DNA of 51,565 bases from Methylotenera sp. (GTDB lineage Bacteria; Pseudomonadota; Gammaproteobacteria; Burkholderiales; Methylophilaceae), in NCBI GenBank assembly GCA_013141495.1, contig JABFQV010000012.1:1-51565 (forward strand), given 5' to 3'. Both the position numbers and the translations under genes were made by a program. Positions 26,150 to 34,209 of the stretch are shown here, piece after piece (position 1 is the first letter of the stretch; each line of letters starts with the position of its first letter). The notes beneath the pieces were generated by a model. That model did no database searches. It was not told the origin of the DNA and was given only the letters and a program-made list of their open reading frames with translations.

Positions 26150-26491
26150 ATGGAAAATAAATTAGCGGTTCAACTACTGTCATCCATCGCACAAGAAGCA
26201 CGTCTGGAGATATTCAGACTGCTTGTTCAGGCTGGGGCTGAGGGGCTGGCAGCAGGTGCGATTGGCGAAAAACTTAAAATTCCAGCCAGTACGCTGTCAT
26301 TTCATCTAAAAGAATTAAGTTTTGCAGGGCTTATCAGCTCACGCCAGGTGAGCCGCTTTATCTATTACTCCGCCAATTACGAAGCAATGAATGGCTTGTT
26401 AGCCTATCTCACAGAGAACTGCTGCGCGGGTCAGCAGGGATGCTGTTCTGACTTAACTTGCGACACTACTATGAAAGAAATCGAATCATGA
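26150..26491 (+). CDS. arsR: ArsR-family arsenic-responsive repressor
   Basis: A 113-residue winged-helix repressor. The helix-turn-helix is around residues 35-60 (IGEKLKIPASTLSFHLKELS). The usual CVC of helix 3 is absent. Instead cysteines 91, 92, 98 and 99 sit at the C-terminus (NCCAGQQGCC). Cys91, 92 and 98 have the same spacing as Cys95, 96 and 102 of the Acidithiobacillus ArsR type, which binds As(III). The start overlaps a strong operator. Its stop overlaps the arsI start as ATGA. Confidence 0.92.
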   Translation: MENKLAVQLLSSIAQEARLEIFRLLVQAGAEGLAAGAIGEKLKIPASTLSFHLKELSFAGLISSRQVSRFIYYSANYEAMNGLLAYLTENCCAGQQGCCSDLTCDTTMKEIES

Positions 26492-26940
26492 AACGCATGC
26501 ACATACATGTATCAGTGGATGACCTCAACAAAAGCATCACTTTTTACAACACCCTGTTTGGAACAGCGCCAACAGTACAGAAGGCAGATTATGCCAAATG
26601 GATGCTGACTGACCCCTTGGTCAATTTTGCGATTAGCCAGCGTGGTGCAAAGGCAGGCCTAGACCACGTAGGCATACAAGTTGATAACGATGAGGAGTTG
26701 GCTGAAATCAAGGCCAGATTAGACGCGGCCGATATGAGTGTACTGACCCAAGAAGGCACTACATGCTGTTATGCCAAGTCAGATAAACATTGGGTGCAAG
26801 ACCCTTCAGGGATCGCGTGGGAGACCTACCACACGCTGGATAGTGCGCCAACGTTTAATGATGCGGCGCATGACAATGATTCAGCCTGTTGCGCACCAAC
26901 CGCTCAGCAAGTTCAATTCATTTCTCGCCGCAGTAAGTAA
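26488..26940 (+). CDS. arsI: ArsI/CadI-type glyoxalase-fold protein (C-As lyase)
   Basis: A 150-residue vicinal-oxygen-chelate protein. Paired cysteines 93-94 in GTTCCYAKSDKHWVQDPSG are the thiolates that bind trivalent organoarsenicals in ArsI. His60 (LDHVGIQV) and Glu112 (WETYHTL) match metal ligands. Known ArsI enzymes cleave methylarsenite to arsenite; CadI relatives are merely metal-induced, so activity is inferred from the Cys pair and context. It starts at ATG 26488 within the ATGA overlap. A second CC occurs in the tail. Confidence 0.88.
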   Translation: MKRMHIHVSVDDLNKSITFYNTLFGTAPTVQKADYAKWMLTDPLVNFAISQRGAKAGLDHVGIQVDNDEELAEIKARLDAADMSVLTQEGTTCCYAKSDKHWVQDPSGIAWETYHTLDSAPTFNDAAHDNDSACCAPTAQQVQFISRRSK

Positions 26941-26942
26941 TT

Positions 26943-27995
26943 ATGACGACTAATACTAAAGCAGCTCCTGCAAAAATCGGTGCATTTGAACGTAATCTTA
27001 CATGGTGGGTGTTGGCTTGCATCGTTATTGGTATTGGCTTAGGCAAACTTAGCCCTACATTCTTTCAATCGGTAGGCAACATTAAACTTGCCGAAGTCAA
27101 TTTGGTTGTCGCTGTGCTGATTTGGCTAATGATTATCCCGATGTTGCTAAAAATCGATTTCCGCGCCATGAGTGATGTGCTGCAACATGGCAAAGGCATA
27201 GGCGTCACGCTTTTTATCAATTGGGTTGTTAAGCCATTCTCAATGGCGTTACTTGCCTGGATATTTATTAGACACTTATTTGCTGACTACCTACCAGCAG
27301 ACCAACTAGATAGCTACACTGCAGGGTTGATTCTACTTGCCGCGGCGCCATGTACGGCAATGGTGTTTGTATGGAGCAATCTATGCAATGGCGATGCCAA
27401 ATTTACTTTATCTCAAGTGGCGATTAACGATGCCATTATGCTATTTGCTTTTGCACCGCTGGTGGCCTTATTGCTTGGCTTATCCAGCATTACCGTACCT
27501 TGGAACACACTATTCTTATCTGTGCTGTTGTTTATCGTAGTGCCAGTGGTTATCAGTCAATTATGGCGTAAGTTACTACTATCCAAAGGTCAAAACGCTT
27601 TAGATGAAACGCTTAAGCGCTTACATCCTTTTTCACTCTCAGCACTATTAGCCACGCTAGTTTTACTGTTTGGCTTTCAAGGGCAACAGATACTTGCTCA
27701 ACCGACCATTATTGGCTTGCTGGCAGTACCTATCATCATTCAGGTTTACTTCAACTCCATGCTTGCCTACTGGCTTAATAAAAAATTAAAAGTTGCGCAT
27801 TGTGTCGCAGGGCCATCTGCGCTGATCGGGGCATCAAATTTCTTTGAGTTAGCTGTCGCTACTGCTATTGCTTTGTTTGGTTTTAACTCAGGTGCGGCAC
27901 TGGCTACGGTCGTGGGTGTCTTGATTGAAGTGCCTGTCATGTTGACCGTTGTATCTATCGTGAATCGCAGTCGCAATTGGTATGAAACCACTTAA
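26943..27995 (+). CDS. acr3: Arsenite efflux transporter Acr3
   Basis: A 350-residue transporter of the BASS/Acr3 family with ten predicted helices. Hallmarks are the FINWVVKPFSMALLAW segment and AAAPCTAMVFVWSNLCNGD with the essential helix-4 cysteine near residue 137. GPSALIGASNFFELAVATAI near 290 is also diagnostic. It extrudes As(III). It begins 2 bp after arsI and is followed by arsC after 12 bp, so it would export arsenite from both ArsI and ArsC. Confidence 0.95.
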   Translation: MTTNTKAAPAKIGAFERNLTWWVLACIVIGIGLGKLSPTFFQSVGNIKLAEVNLVVAVLIWLMIIPMLLKIDFRAMSDVLQHGKGIGVTLFINWVVKPFSMALLAWIFIRHLFADYLPADQLDSYTAGLILLAAAPCTAMVFVWSNLCNGDAKFTLSQVAINDAIMLFAFAPLVALLLGLSSITVPWNTLFLSVLLFIVVPVVISQLWRKLLLSKGQNALDETLKRLHPFSLSALLATLVLLFGFQGQQILAQPTIIGLLAVPIIIQVYFNSMLAYWLNKKLKVAHCVAGPSALIGASNFFELAVATAIALFGFNSGAALATVVGVLIEVPVMLTVVSIVNRSRNWYETT

Positions 27996-28007
27996 TATTT
28001 TAAGGTA

Positions 28008-28493
28008 ATGATGAATATTTTATTTTTATGTACAGGCAACTCATGCCGTTCTATTTTAGCTGAAGCCACTTTTAATGCCTTGGCACCTAAAGGCATGCAA
28101 GCCATAAGCGCAGGTAGTAAACCCGCAGGTTATGTGCACCCACGGTCAATTGCTTTACTAGAACGCAAAGGCATCGCTACTGATGGTTATTTCAGTAAAT
28201 CATGGGATAACTTACCCGTAACACCCGATGTAGTGATTACTGTCTGTGGTAATGCCGCAGGAGAAACCTGCCCAGCTTATCTCGGCAATGTGATGCGGGC
28301 ACATTGGGGCGTGGAAGACCCAGCCAAAGCTACAGGGACTGGAGCCGAGATTGATGCTTCTTTTGAGGAGGCATATTTAATATTACGTAAGCGAATTGAA
28401 GCTTTCCTTGCATTACCTTTAGATGCGTTGCAACATGATGCAAAGCAGTTTGAAGAGCAACTCAAGCGCATTGGGACAATAGGCAAAACTTAA
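28008..28493 (+). CDS. arsC: Arsenate reductase, low-molecular-weight phosphatase type
   Basis: A 161-residue protein with the P-loop CTGNSCRS (Cys 9 or 8 depending on start), of the LMW-PTP arsenate reductase class. The CGNAAGETCPAYLG segment carries the two shuttle cysteines, near residues 84 and 91. It reduces As(V) to As(III) using thioredoxin-type reductants. ATG 28011 is an equally good start. It is fifth-spaced in a tight operon, giving Acr3 its substrate. Confidence 0.93.
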   Translation: MMNILFLCTGNSCRSILAEATFNALAPKGMQAISAGSKPAGYVHPRSIALLERKGIATDGYFSKSWDNLPVTPDVVITVCGNAAGETCPAYLGNVMRAHWGVEDPAKATGTGAEIDASFEEAYLILRKRIEAFLALPLDALQHDAKQFEEQLKRIGTIGKT

Positions 28494-28497
28494 TCAA

Positions 28498-29532
28498 ATG
28501 GATAACCCTCGCAGTTTTCCACTGAAACACCCTAAAACACTTTTGCTGCTAATGGTAGGGCTATGGTGGGGCCTCTATCAAACATTGATTCCTATGTCAG
28601 AATTCATTGTTCAATTATTTCCAATAGAACGTGACAGCAAACTAGGTAGCGCGTTGCAGTTTTTCTTTTACGATACGCCCAAGGTGCTGATGCTATTGAC
28701 TGGGGTAGTGATGGCCATGGGCATGGTCAATTCCTACTTCACGCCAGAGCGGACCCGTGCATTATTGGCAGGTCGGCGTGAGGGTGTCGCCAATTGCATG
28801 GCTGCCAGTTTGGGCATTGTCACACCCTTTTGTTCTTGTTCGGCGGTGCCATTGTTCATTGGTTTTGTTCAGGCAGGCGTACCGCTAGGCGTCACTTTTT
28901 CTTTCCTGATTTCAGCCCCGATGGTCAACGAAGTGGCGCTGACTTTGCTGTTTGCCATGTTTGGCTGGAAGGTGGCAGGTCTGTATCTTGGTATGGGCTT
29001 AATGATTGCCATCATCTCTGGCTGGGTGATTGGGCGTCTCAATATGGAAGAGTACTTAGAAGACTGGGTACGCAACATGCCGAAGGTTAATGCAGACTTT
29101 GATTCAGCTGATTTGACCCTTTCAGACCGCCTGCAGGCAGGATTTGCTTCAGTACAGGAAATCGTTGGTAAGGTTTGGCCCTATATCCTGGCAGGTATCG
29201 CCATCGGTGCAGGCATCCACGGTTATGTACCTGAAGACTTTATGGCGAGCTTTATGGGCAAAGATGTGTGGTGGGCAGTGCCAGTGTCAGTCCTCATCGG
29301 GGTGCCGATGTACACCAATGCAGCAGGCATCATTCCTATCGTCGAAGCATTGCTCGCCAAAGGCGCGGCTTTGGGTACTGTGCTTGCATTCATGATGAGC
29401 GTCATTGCATTATCATTGCCAGAAATGGTGATTTTACGCAAAGTGCTCAAGCCAAGATTGATCGCGACTTTTATTGGTGTAGTAGCTTCCGGCATTATTC
29501 TGGTCGGCTATGTATTTAATGCAGTTTTATAA
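28498..29532 (+). CDS. Permease of the DUF318/ArsP family
   Basis: A 344-residue membrane protein with about eight helices. TPFCSCSAVPLFIGFVQAGV near residue 105 contains the CSC motif seen in ArsP-type permeases, followed by SFLISAPMVNEVAL; a second related half begins near 235. ArsP members export trivalent organoarsenicals. Here the ars context and the CSC support such a role, but other metal permeases share the family. It lies 4 bp after arsC and 10 bp before a small thioredoxin gene, a typical pair. Confidence 0.85.
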   Translation: MDNPRSFPLKHPKTLLLLMVGLWWGLYQTLIPMSEFIVQLFPIERDSKLGSALQFFFYDTPKVLMLLTGVVMAMGMVNSYFTPERTRALLAGRREGVANCMAASLGIVTPFCSCSAVPLFIGFVQAGVPLGVTFSFLISAPMVNEVALTLLFAMFGWKVAGLYLGMGLMIAIISGWVIGRLNMEEYLEDWVRNMPKVNADFDSADLTLSDRLQAGFASVQEIVGKVWPYILAGIAIGAGIHGYVPEDFMASFMGKDVWWAVPVSVLIGVPMYTNAAGIIPIVEALLAKGAALGTVLAFMMSVIALSLPEMVILRKVLKPRLIATFIGVVASGIILVGYVFNAVL

Positions 29533-29542
29533 GGAGTAAGTC

Positions 29543-29773
29543 ATGAAGGACATTAAAGTTCTAGGTACTGGCTGTGCTAATTGCAAAGCCACTGTCAGAC
29601 TTGTTGAAGAAGTTGCTAACGCCAAAGGTGTAGAAATTGCACTAGAAAAGGTTGAAGACATTCAAAAAATCATGACTTACAACATTATGTCGACCCCAGC
29701 CGTTGTCATTGATGGGCAAGTGGTTCACGCTGGCGGCATACCTGCTAGAAGTAAAGTTGAAAGCTGGTTCTAA
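29543..29773 (+). CDS. Small thioredoxin-family protein (redox-active)
   Basis: A 76-residue minimal thioredoxin fold with the active-site motif TGCANCKAT (residues 9-17, CxxC) and the cis-proline region MSTPAVVIDGQVV. This family regularly accompanies DUF318 permeases and is often annotated as redox-active disulfide protein 2. It may supply electrons to ArsC or deliver metalloid to the permease. Good ribosome-binding site AAGGAG before ATG 29543. Confidence 0.9.
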   Translation: MKDIKVLGTGCANCKATVRLVEEVANAKGVEIALEKVEDIQKIMTYNIMSTPAVVIDGQVVHAGGIPARSKVESWF

Positions 29774-29814
29774 TAAATCGACTTTCGGATACCCAATAAC
29801 TTAAAGGGATCATC

Positions 29815-30825
29815 ATGAACAAACTCAGCTTAGCCCAGTTCTTTATTGACGAGCAACAGCGTGGCAACACCTCTACGATTGAACTGGCGCCATTACTTGA
29901 TGACGTTGCCACCGCATGTAAAGATATTGCGCTTGCGATCAACCAAGGTGCACTACAGGGCACAATGGGCAACCTGGATGCACAAAACGTACAGGGTGAA
30001 ACACAAAAACAATTAGACGTGATATGTAATGACATATTCATTACCGCCAATAGCAAGCGTGGCAACATTGCCGGCATGGTGTCTGAAGAGCTGGAGCAGT
30101 TTTACAGCGTTCCACATCAGTCTGCCAGCGGCGAAAAATACCTATTACTGTTTGATCCGCTAGATGGCTCATCCAATGTCAATGTCAATATTTCAGTCGG
30201 CACGATTTTTTCTGTATTGCGATGTCCAGATGGAATCACAACCCCTCAACCAAAAGACTTTTTGCAAGCAGGCAAGCAGCAAATTTGTGCAGGTTACGCA
30301 CTTTATGGCACCTCCACTATTCTGGTTTTTACCACTGGGCATGGCGTCAATGGTTTCACTTTAGATATTGAAACAAATACGTTTTTTCTCACGCACCCCA
30401 ATATGCAGATTGCTACTGACACCAATGAATTTGCAATCAATATGTCTAACTACCGCTTTTGGCTAGCGCCCATGCAGCATTATATTGATGAGTGTTTACA
30501 GGGCAAAGAAGGCATGCGTGATAAAAATTTTAACATGCGCTGGGTGGCGTCAATGGTGGCAGAAATTCACCGTATTCTGGTGCGCGGCGGTATATTTATA
30601 TACCCGATAGACAGTAAAATAAAAAGCCAAGGCGGCAAACTACGCCTGCTTTACGAGGCTAACCCGATGAGTTTTATTGTTGAGCAGGCAGGTGGTGCAT
30701 CGTCAACAGGGTATCAAGATATCATGGACGTGACGCCAACGACCATACATCAACGCGTTGGCGTAATCATGGGTTCAAAGAATGAAGTCATTAAGGCGGT
30801 CAGCTACCATAGCTCAAAGCGTTGA
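29815..30825 (+). CDS. fbp: Fructose-1,6-bisphosphatase class I
   Basis: A 336-residue enzyme hydrolysing fructose-1,6-bisphosphate, used in gluconeogenesis and, in methylotrophs, in sugar-phosphate recycling. Metal-site motifs are SEELEQFYSV and FDPLDGSSNVNVNISVGTIF near residues 90-130. The substrate loops GGIFIYPID and LRLLYEANPM near 262-285 are present. It begins only 41 bp after the ars operon with no visible terminator, so read-through from the ars promoter is possible. Confidence 0.96.
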   Translation: MNKLSLAQFFIDEQQRGNTSTIELAPLLDDVATACKDIALAINQGALQGTMGNLDAQNVQGETQKQLDVICNDIFITANSKRGNIAGMVSEELEQFYSVPHQSASGEKYLLLFDPLDGSSNVNVNISVGTIFSVLRCPDGITTPQPKDFLQAGKQQICAGYALYGTSTILVFTTGHGVNGFTLDIETNTFFLTHPNMQIATDTNEFAINMSNYRFWLAPMQHYIDECLQGKEGMRDKNFNMRWVASMVAEIHRILVRGGIFIYPIDSKIKSQGGKLRLLYEANPMSFIVEQAGGASSTGYQDIMDVTPTTIHQRVGVIMGSKNEVIKAVSYHSSKR

Positions 30826-30859
30826 TAGAACCATCAATGAGTGATAAAGTCCCATACAC

Positions 30860-31267
30860 ATGAAATACGCGCGCGCCATTGCTACATTCCTTACTTTTAT
30901 CATGGCTTCAAGCCCTGTGTTGGCAGCGGTTTGTTCAATTTCATGCGCAACAGGATCACTAGCCAGCAACATAAGCGCCTCTGTGGATTTTATCGCGAGT
31001 GATTCATCCACCATGGCGGCAGATCACTGTCATCATGGCGTGGCTGATGCTGACAAGCATGAATCCAGCAAACAAATGCCTGATAAGCACCAGTCCAATG
31101 CCGAACATAACGGTTGCACTATGGCTGGGGGCTGTCATTTTGCTCAAGCTGCCCCAGTTTCACCAATCATGCTGTTATCTGCAAACTACACCAGCACTGC
31201 GCTGCCACCTTTCACCCCATTCGCACTTGCTGCGGATGTTCCGCCTCCAATAAAACCTCCCGCCTGA
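30860..31267 (+). CDS. Exported His/Cys/Met-rich protein upstream of Cus operon
   Basis: A 135-residue protein with signal peptide (YARAIATFLTFIMASSPVLA). The mature region is rich in potential metal ligands: CSISCATG, MAADHCHHG, DADKHESSKQMPDKHQ and GCTMAGGCHFAQ. The tail is proline-rich. I infer periplasmic copper or silver binding from composition and from its place just before the Cus genes. No defined domain is recognised. A weak hairpin (31282-31305) lies between it and the next gene. Confidence 0.7.
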   Translation: MKYARAIATFLTFIMASSPVLAAVCSISCATGSLASNISASVDFIASDSSTMAADHCHHGVADADKHESSKQMPDKHQSNAEHNGCTMAGGCHFAQAAPVSPIMLLSANYTSTALPPFTPFALAADVPPPIKPPA

Positions 31268-31281
31268 ATTAATGTACTAAA

Positions 31282-31305
31282 GGGCTAACTACGTCTGTTA
31301 GTCCC
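31282..31305 (+). terminator. Possible attenuating hairpin before cusC
   Basis: GGGCTAAC and GTTAGTCCC can pair with one bulge around a 7-nt loop. There is no clean T tail, so it may reduce rather than stop read-through from the metal-binding protein gene into the efflux operon. Confidence 0.35.
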
Positions 31306-31339
31306 AGCACGTTATTTCAAGTGTTTTAGGAGCGTTTTT

Positions 31340-32665
31340 ATGTACAAATCCTGGTTAGGAAAAATCCTGCTGGCTACGTGGTGCCTGCTGATTGCGTCGC
31401 CTGTTTATGCCGAGCAAAATACCAAGCAAAGCACAGTGCAAAGTCTGGCGCAAGATTTTGCCGCACAAAAGAACTTAACCCTGACTGAGGCCATGCAGCT
31501 GGCCACACAAAACCAGCCATTGCTACAATCACTGAATGATGCAGCAGCGGCCGCACTTGAAGTGGCCGTAGCTGAAGGTCAATTGCCTGATCCAAAATTA
31601 AAGCTCGGCGTACTCAACCTGCCCATTAATCGTGGCGATGCGCTTAATTTTAACCGTGACGACATGACCATGACCAGCATCGGTGTAATGCAGGAGGTAA
31701 CACCTTCACAAAAACGTGAAGCGGCATCGAACATTATGCAAGCCGAGGCGCAGCAGCTTCACACAGAGCAAACGGCAACCGCACGTTCTATTCAACGTGA
31801 TGTTGCACTGGCTTGGCTCGATGCCTATGAAGCGCAGCGCAAAACCTTGCTATATCAGCAGATCACTGATGAAATGAATGCCGAGCGTAAAGTAGCGATT
31901 TCCCGCATAAGTTCTGGCGCTACACAAGCGAACGATGTGCTGCGTCTGGACCGAGAACTTTCAATGACAAAAGACAAGCTACTCACTGCTCAGCGCGACG
32001 AACGCCGTGCACGCTCAGGGCTGGCACGCTGGATAGGCGAGGCATCATTGAGGCCGCTGCCAGCAGATTTGCCTGACTTGCCCACAACATTGAACGGCAC
32101 ACAAGGTCTGGCCGAGCTGGAAAAACACCCCCTACTGGAAAATGCACGCTATGGTGAGCACGTGGCAATCGCTGAAGTAGAACGTGCTAAAACCGAACGA
32201 CTGCAAAACTGGAGCTGGGAGCTCATGTACGGCAAACGTCGTAGTGATCTCAGCGATATGGTGACGTTGCAGGTGGCGATAGATTTGCCCTGGGATCGCG
32301 CCAATCGACAAGACAGGCGCACCGCAGAAAAAATACTGCTGGTAGAGAAAGCGCGCAAACTCACCGAAGATCGCCACCGTGAACTGGCCGCCGAACTGGA
32401 ATCAGCCAAAGCCGACTGGGATTTGGCACAAGCGCGCGAAGACGAACATCAACAGCGCTTAATTCCAACCGTACAGGCGCGTCTTGATCTGACACAGGCA
32501 GGCTATGCGTCAGGCAGGCTAGCGCTTGCTGAGGTATGGGAAGCGCGCCGCAGCCTGATTGACGTTGAAATTGAACACTGGACAATTCTTGCCGACCGCG
32601 CACGCGCGGCAGTCAAACTCAGCTATTTACTCAATAGCTATCAATTTAAAGGGAGCCAACCATGA
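31340..32665 (+). CDS. cusC: Outer-membrane efflux protein, TolC/CusC type
   Basis: A 441-residue outer-membrane factor. A signal peptide (ILLATWCLLIASPVYA) precedes two OEP repeats rich in long amphipathic helices, e.g. LTLTEAMQLATQNQPLLQSL near residue 49. It would form the outer-membrane channel for the CusB-CusA pump. Its stop overlaps the start of the next gene (ATGA), indicating coupling. No N-terminal lipobox cysteine is seen, unlike E. coli CusC. Confidence 0.88.
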   Translation: MYKSWLGKILLATWCLLIASPVYAEQNTKQSTVQSLAQDFAAQKNLTLTEAMQLATQNQPLLQSLNDAAAAALEVAVAEGQLPDPKLKLGVLNLPINRGDALNFNRDDMTMTSIGVMQEVTPSQKREAASNIMQAEAQQLHTEQTATARSIQRDVALAWLDAYEAQRKTLLYQQITDEMNAERKVAISRISSGATQANDVLRLDRELSMTKDKLLTAQRDERRARSGLARWIGEASLRPLPADLPDLPTTLNGTQGLAELEKHPLLENARYGEHVAIAEVERAKTERLQNWSWELMYGKRRSDLSDMVTLQVAIDLPWDRANRQDRRTAEKILLVEKARKLTEDRHRELAAELESAKADWDLAQAREDEHQQRLIPTVQARLDLTQAGYASGRLALAEVWEARRSLIDVEIEHWTILADRARAAVKLSYLLNSYQFKGSQP

Positions 32666-34209
32666 AACGCATCCATGTGGTGATTCTAATCGCCTTACTG
32701 GCACTGTCAGCAAGTGCGGGCTGGTTTATTTGGCAAAAATCCACGCGTGCTCATGTTGCGATGGTCAAGCCCGAGCAACCCAATACAGCTAACAATGTGG
32801 TGCAGGACGCTAGCGGCAAAACTGTGCTTTTCTGGTACGACCCGATGGTACCGACGCAGAAGTTTGAACGGCCAGGCAAGTCGCCGTTCATGGACATGCA
32901 ACTGGTGCCGAAATATGCTGATGAAAGTGCTGGATCTGCTACTGGAGGCGGCGTTAGCATCTCGTCGCAAACCATACAGAACCTGGGAATCCGTCTGGGC
33001 AAAGTGCAGATGACGCGCTTTGGTGAAAAGCTATCCGCCATTGGTCGTATCGAGCCCGACGAACGGCGGTTTTACGATGTGCAGACACGTCTGCCAGGGT
33101 TTGTAGAGAAATTATATGCACGTGCCGTGGGTGACCCCGTGCGCCACGGTCAGAAAATCGCCGAGATTTACGCACCAGAATTGCTGGCCGCACAACATGA
33201 GTATCTAGCGCTGCTAAAGTTGGATCAGGTATCCGATCTGACTGCGCTCAGAACAGCAGCGCGCAGTCGCCTGCAATTATTGGGCATGACAGAAACTGAA
33301 ATTGCCGCCATCACCCGCAGCGGATCAGCCAGTACACGCTTTGGTATCTATGCGCCAGCTTCTGGCGTACTGACCAGTCTTGGCGTGCGCGAAGGGGCGC
33401 AGCTCATGGCTGGCGCCAGCCTGATGCAGATCGCTGATCTATCCAGAGTATGGCTGATTGCCGAAATACCCGAACGCGATGCGACACGACTCAAACCTGG
33501 AATTACCGCCGAAGTGCAACTGCAAAGCCTGCCAGGCAAAGTATTCAAAGGGCGTGTTGATTATTTATATCCGTTGCTGGATGACGCAAGCAGAACCGTG
33601 CGCATGCGTATTGAACTGCCCAATAGCAGCGGACAGCTTCGCCCTGGCATGTATGCCGAAATTTCGCTTGAGGGTAAAACCCGCGTGGCTTTATCAGTGC
33701 CGAGTGAAAGCATCATTGCCACTGGGATGCGTCAAGTCGTCATCGTCAAAGAAACGCATGGCTTCCGTCCAGCTGAAATTGAAACAGGAGAAACGCGCGA
33801 CGGCAGTACTGAAATCCTCAAAGGCTTATCTGTTGATGAAGATGTTGTGGTTTCCGGCCAGTTCCTGATTGATTCAGAAGCCTCGTTATCAGGCGCACTG
33901 GCAAGATTGAGCCAGCAAAAATCTAACGAACTGGACATCTCCACTATGGAGCAAGCGCAGAAAACACCAGAAAAAATACTAAAGGGTCGCGGTAAGGTAA
34001 TCGCCATAGATGAAAAATCCAGCGAAATCACCTTGGCACATGAAGCGATTTCAGCGCTTGGCTGGCCGGCAATGACCATGGACTTTAAAGTAAATAGCAC
34101 CAGTCAGTTAACTCAGCTTAAATCAGGAGAGCTAGTAGCGTTTGAACTTAAAGCACAAGGTGAAGAGTACGTAATAGCACGCATTCAGAAACAGGGGGCA
34201 TTGCCATGA
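32662..34209 (+). CDS. cusB: Cus-type membrane fusion protein with C-terminal CusF domain
   Basis: A 515-residue periplasmic adaptor. After an N-terminal anchor it has a heavy-metal-binding domain ([10 protein letters not shown] and [15 protein letters not shown], residues about 53-85), then the barrel-sandwich, hairpin and beta-barrel regions of RND adaptors. The last 75 residues form a CusF-like domain ([19 protein letters not shown], then [11 protein letters not shown] with the Trp/Met copper ligands). In E. coli CusF is a separate protein, so this is a fused metallochaperone-adaptor. It overlaps both neighbours by 4 bp. Confidence 0.93.
   Translation: MKRIHVVILIALLALSASAGWFIWQKSTRAHVAMVKPEQPNTANNVVQDASGKTVLFWYDPMVPTQKFERPGKSPFMDMQLVPKYADESAGSATGGGVSISSQTIQNLGIRLGKVQMTRFGEKLSAIGRIEPDERRFYDVQTRLPGFVEKLYARAVGDPVRHGQKIAEIYAPELLAAQHEYLALLKLDQVSDLTALRTAARSRLQLLGMTETEIAAITRSGSASTRFGIYAPASGVLTSLGVREGAQLMAGASLMQIADLSRVWLIAEIPERDATRLKPGITAEVQLQSLPGKVFKGRVDYLYPLLDDASRTVRMRIELPNSSGQLRPGMYAEISLEGKTRVALSVPSESIIATGMRQVVIVKETHGFRPAEIETGETRDGSTEILKGLSVDEDVVVSGQFLIDSEASLSGALARLSQQKSNELDISTMEQAQKTPEKILKGRGKVIAIDEKSSEITLAHEAISALGWPAMTMDFKVNSTSQLTQLKSGELVAFELKAQGEEYVIARIQKQGALP

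Noticed and set aside
30999-31253. Alternative 84-residue frame inside the His/Cys-rich gene
   Set aside because: It is a shadow frame; only the other frame has a signal peptide and a metal-ligand pattern.
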